Shown here one piece after another: positions 63,323 through 64,000 of a stretch of DNA of 64,000 bases. The DNA comes from Gluconacetobacter dulcium (lineage in GTDB: Bacteria > Pseudomonadota > Alphaproteobacteria > Acetobacterales > Acetobacteraceae). The notes below the pieces were generated by a model. The model was not told where the DNA came from. It ran no database searches and saw nothing but the letters and a program-made list of their open reading frames with translations. The translations under genes and the position numbers were made by a program. The stretch is from assembly GCF_014174165.1 (NCBI RefSeq), contig NZ_JABEQN010000019.1:1-64000 (forward strand), written 5' to 3'. Each line of letters begins with the position of its first letter. Within the stretch, counting starts at the first letter, position 1.

Positions 63323-63805
63323 ATGAGACGGGAAACAGCACTGCTTCTGGGCTTCCTGACGGTCACGGTCGGGACTTCGGCCGTGCTGTGGTCCTTCGCG
63401 ATGCCGAATTTCAAGCCCCTGACCATTCCCGAGATGACGAGTGGCGTGATCAGTGTGGGGCCGATGCGCCAGCAGCGCGCGCTGTCGGCGGCGGAGATCC
63501 ATACGCTCAACGACTGGTTGCAGCATCATCGCGCCGTCTGGGGGCCGCTGGGGCAGACGCCGCCCTCGTCGGGTGATGCCACCATTACTTTGACGGCGAA
63601 CCGGCCGGTCGGGGCAGACGGCAAGCCCGTGCCCTATAGCATGACGCTGTGGACCGGCATCAGCGCCGCCGACTGGAACAATACCGTGTTCCTTGAGGAT
63701 CGGCCGGGGGCGGTGATCCGCGTGCATCAGTTTTCCGAAGCCGATTTCGCGGCGCTGCGCCAGCTTGTGGACCAGCATCCGTACGAGCGGACCGCTTTTC
63801 CGTGA
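63323..63805 (+). CDS. Exported or membrane-anchored protein of unknown function
   Basis: A 160-residue protein with an N-terminal hydrophobic segment (TALLLGFLTVTVGTSAVLWSF) that may be a signal anchor. The remainder is soluble with LSAAEIHTLNDWLQHHRAVW and a WTGISAADWNNTVFL segment. No family is recognised. It follows the aminotransferase after 18 bp and overlaps the HAD gene by four bases (GTGA), so it is part of the same operon. Confidence 0.7.
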   Translation: MRRETALLLGFLTVTVGTSAVLWSFAMPNFKPLTIPEMTSGVISVGPMRQQRALSAAEIHTLNDWLQHHRAVWGPLGQTPPSSGDATITLTANRPVGADGKPVPYSMTLWTGISAADWNNTVFLEDRPGAVIRVHQFSEADFAALRQLVDQHPYERTAFP

Positions 63806-64000
63806 TCGCCGTTCCGGCGCGGACGGCGGCGCTGATCTTCGATTGCGATGGCACGCTGGTCGATACGCTGCCGCTCTATCTGCGCGGGTGGCTGGCGGCG
63901 TTGCAGGCGGAGGCCGCGCATGAGGTGGCGCCGGAATGGTTCCACGGCCGGGGCGGCCTGTCGGAACAGATGGTGCTGGACCTGATGGAAACGGAACTGG
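63802..64000 (+). CDS. HAD-superfamily hydrolase, N-terminal part cut by the window edge
   Basis: A GTG start at 63802 overlaps the preceding stop codon (GTGA). The first 66 codons contain the HAD motif I as LIFDCDGTLVDTLP, with two catalytic Asp residues, followed by a helical cap-type region (LYLRGWLAALQAE). This is typical of phosphoglycolate-phosphatase-like enzymes. The C-terminal two thirds lie outside the window, so the substrate class cannot be judged. Confidence 0.85.
   Translation, partial: MIAVPARTAALIFDCDGTLVDTLPLYLRGWLAALQAEAAHEVAPEWFHGRGGLSEQMVLDLMETEL

Overview
This 64 kb window is chromosomal DNA of an acetic acid bacterium (Acetobacteraceae, Alphaproteobacteria), most likely Gluconacetobacter or a close relative. 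Most of it is GC-rich. It combines a membrane PQQ alcohol dehydrogenase (adhA-adhB), a bo3-type ubiquinol oxidase operon (cyoABCD), cytochrome bc1 genes, class I lysyl-tRNA synthetase, and the alphaproteobacterial timA/mltA/Smr and SUV3-helicase/S4/fdxA groupings. No rRNA, tRNA, CRISPR array or prophage was recognised. The genus assignment is inference from gene content.

Layout. 1-2250: an accessory, partly AT-rich patch with mosaic palindromic repeats, two paralogous small acidic proteins of unknown function and two decayed IS5-family transposase tails. 2250-4250: a TauD-type dioxygenase divergent from a LysR regulator. 4380-7575: an exported M20 peptidase, an exported protein and a membrane protein with an HExxH motif. 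7614-12440: gpsA, rlmJ and tsaD (minus), divergent from hemC-hemD (plus). 12540-15020: an alditol-type MFS transporter, an AT-rich intergenic region and secB. 15240-20250: timA-like gene, mltA and an orphan DNA methyltransferase, then a tri-heme peroxidase and an Smr protein. 20270-25500: substrate-binding protein and hemF (minus), then petB-petC-mtnP (plus). 25590-28600: an HTH/transposase-domain fusion, a GT25 glycosyltransferase, a dienelactone hydrolase, a DUF4169 protein and Usg. 28680-30940: CIRCE-controlled groESL. 30945-41720: yeiE/yeiH pair, cold-shock protein, a DinG-type helicase, class I LysRS followed by a shortened MprF-like protein, marC and a uracil-DNA glycosylase. 41719-46195: cobB, then adhA-adhB. 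46568-52614: thpR, a Bax-inhibitor-1 protein and cyoABCD. 52751-58343: fdxA, S4 protein, SUV3-like helicase, leucyl aminopeptidase and a MarR regulator. 58540-64000: an exported protein and a polysaccharide locus (GT4 transferase, CapD/WbpM-like enzyme, DegT aminotransferase), ending in a HAD hydrolase cut by the window edge.

How the genes work together. AdhAB oxidises ethanol in the periplasm and passes electrons to ubiquinone. The bo3 oxidase CyoABCD reoxidises ubiquinol, and cytochrome bc1 offers a parallel route toward cytochrome c and possibly the tri-heme peroxidase. hemC, hemD and hemF supply heme for these enzymes. A perfect FNR/ANR-type box (48512-48525) upstream of cyoABCD suggests oxygen control of the oxidase.

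The most unusual items are: the XRE-type HTH fused to the N-terminal domain of an IS5-type transposase; the MprF-like flippase lacking half of its synthase domain directly downstream of class I LysRS; the FNR box before cyoABCD; the mosaic palindromes that supply the TAG stop codons of two genes; and the paralogous small-protein island at the left end. I did not see a complete, clearly new multi-gene system.
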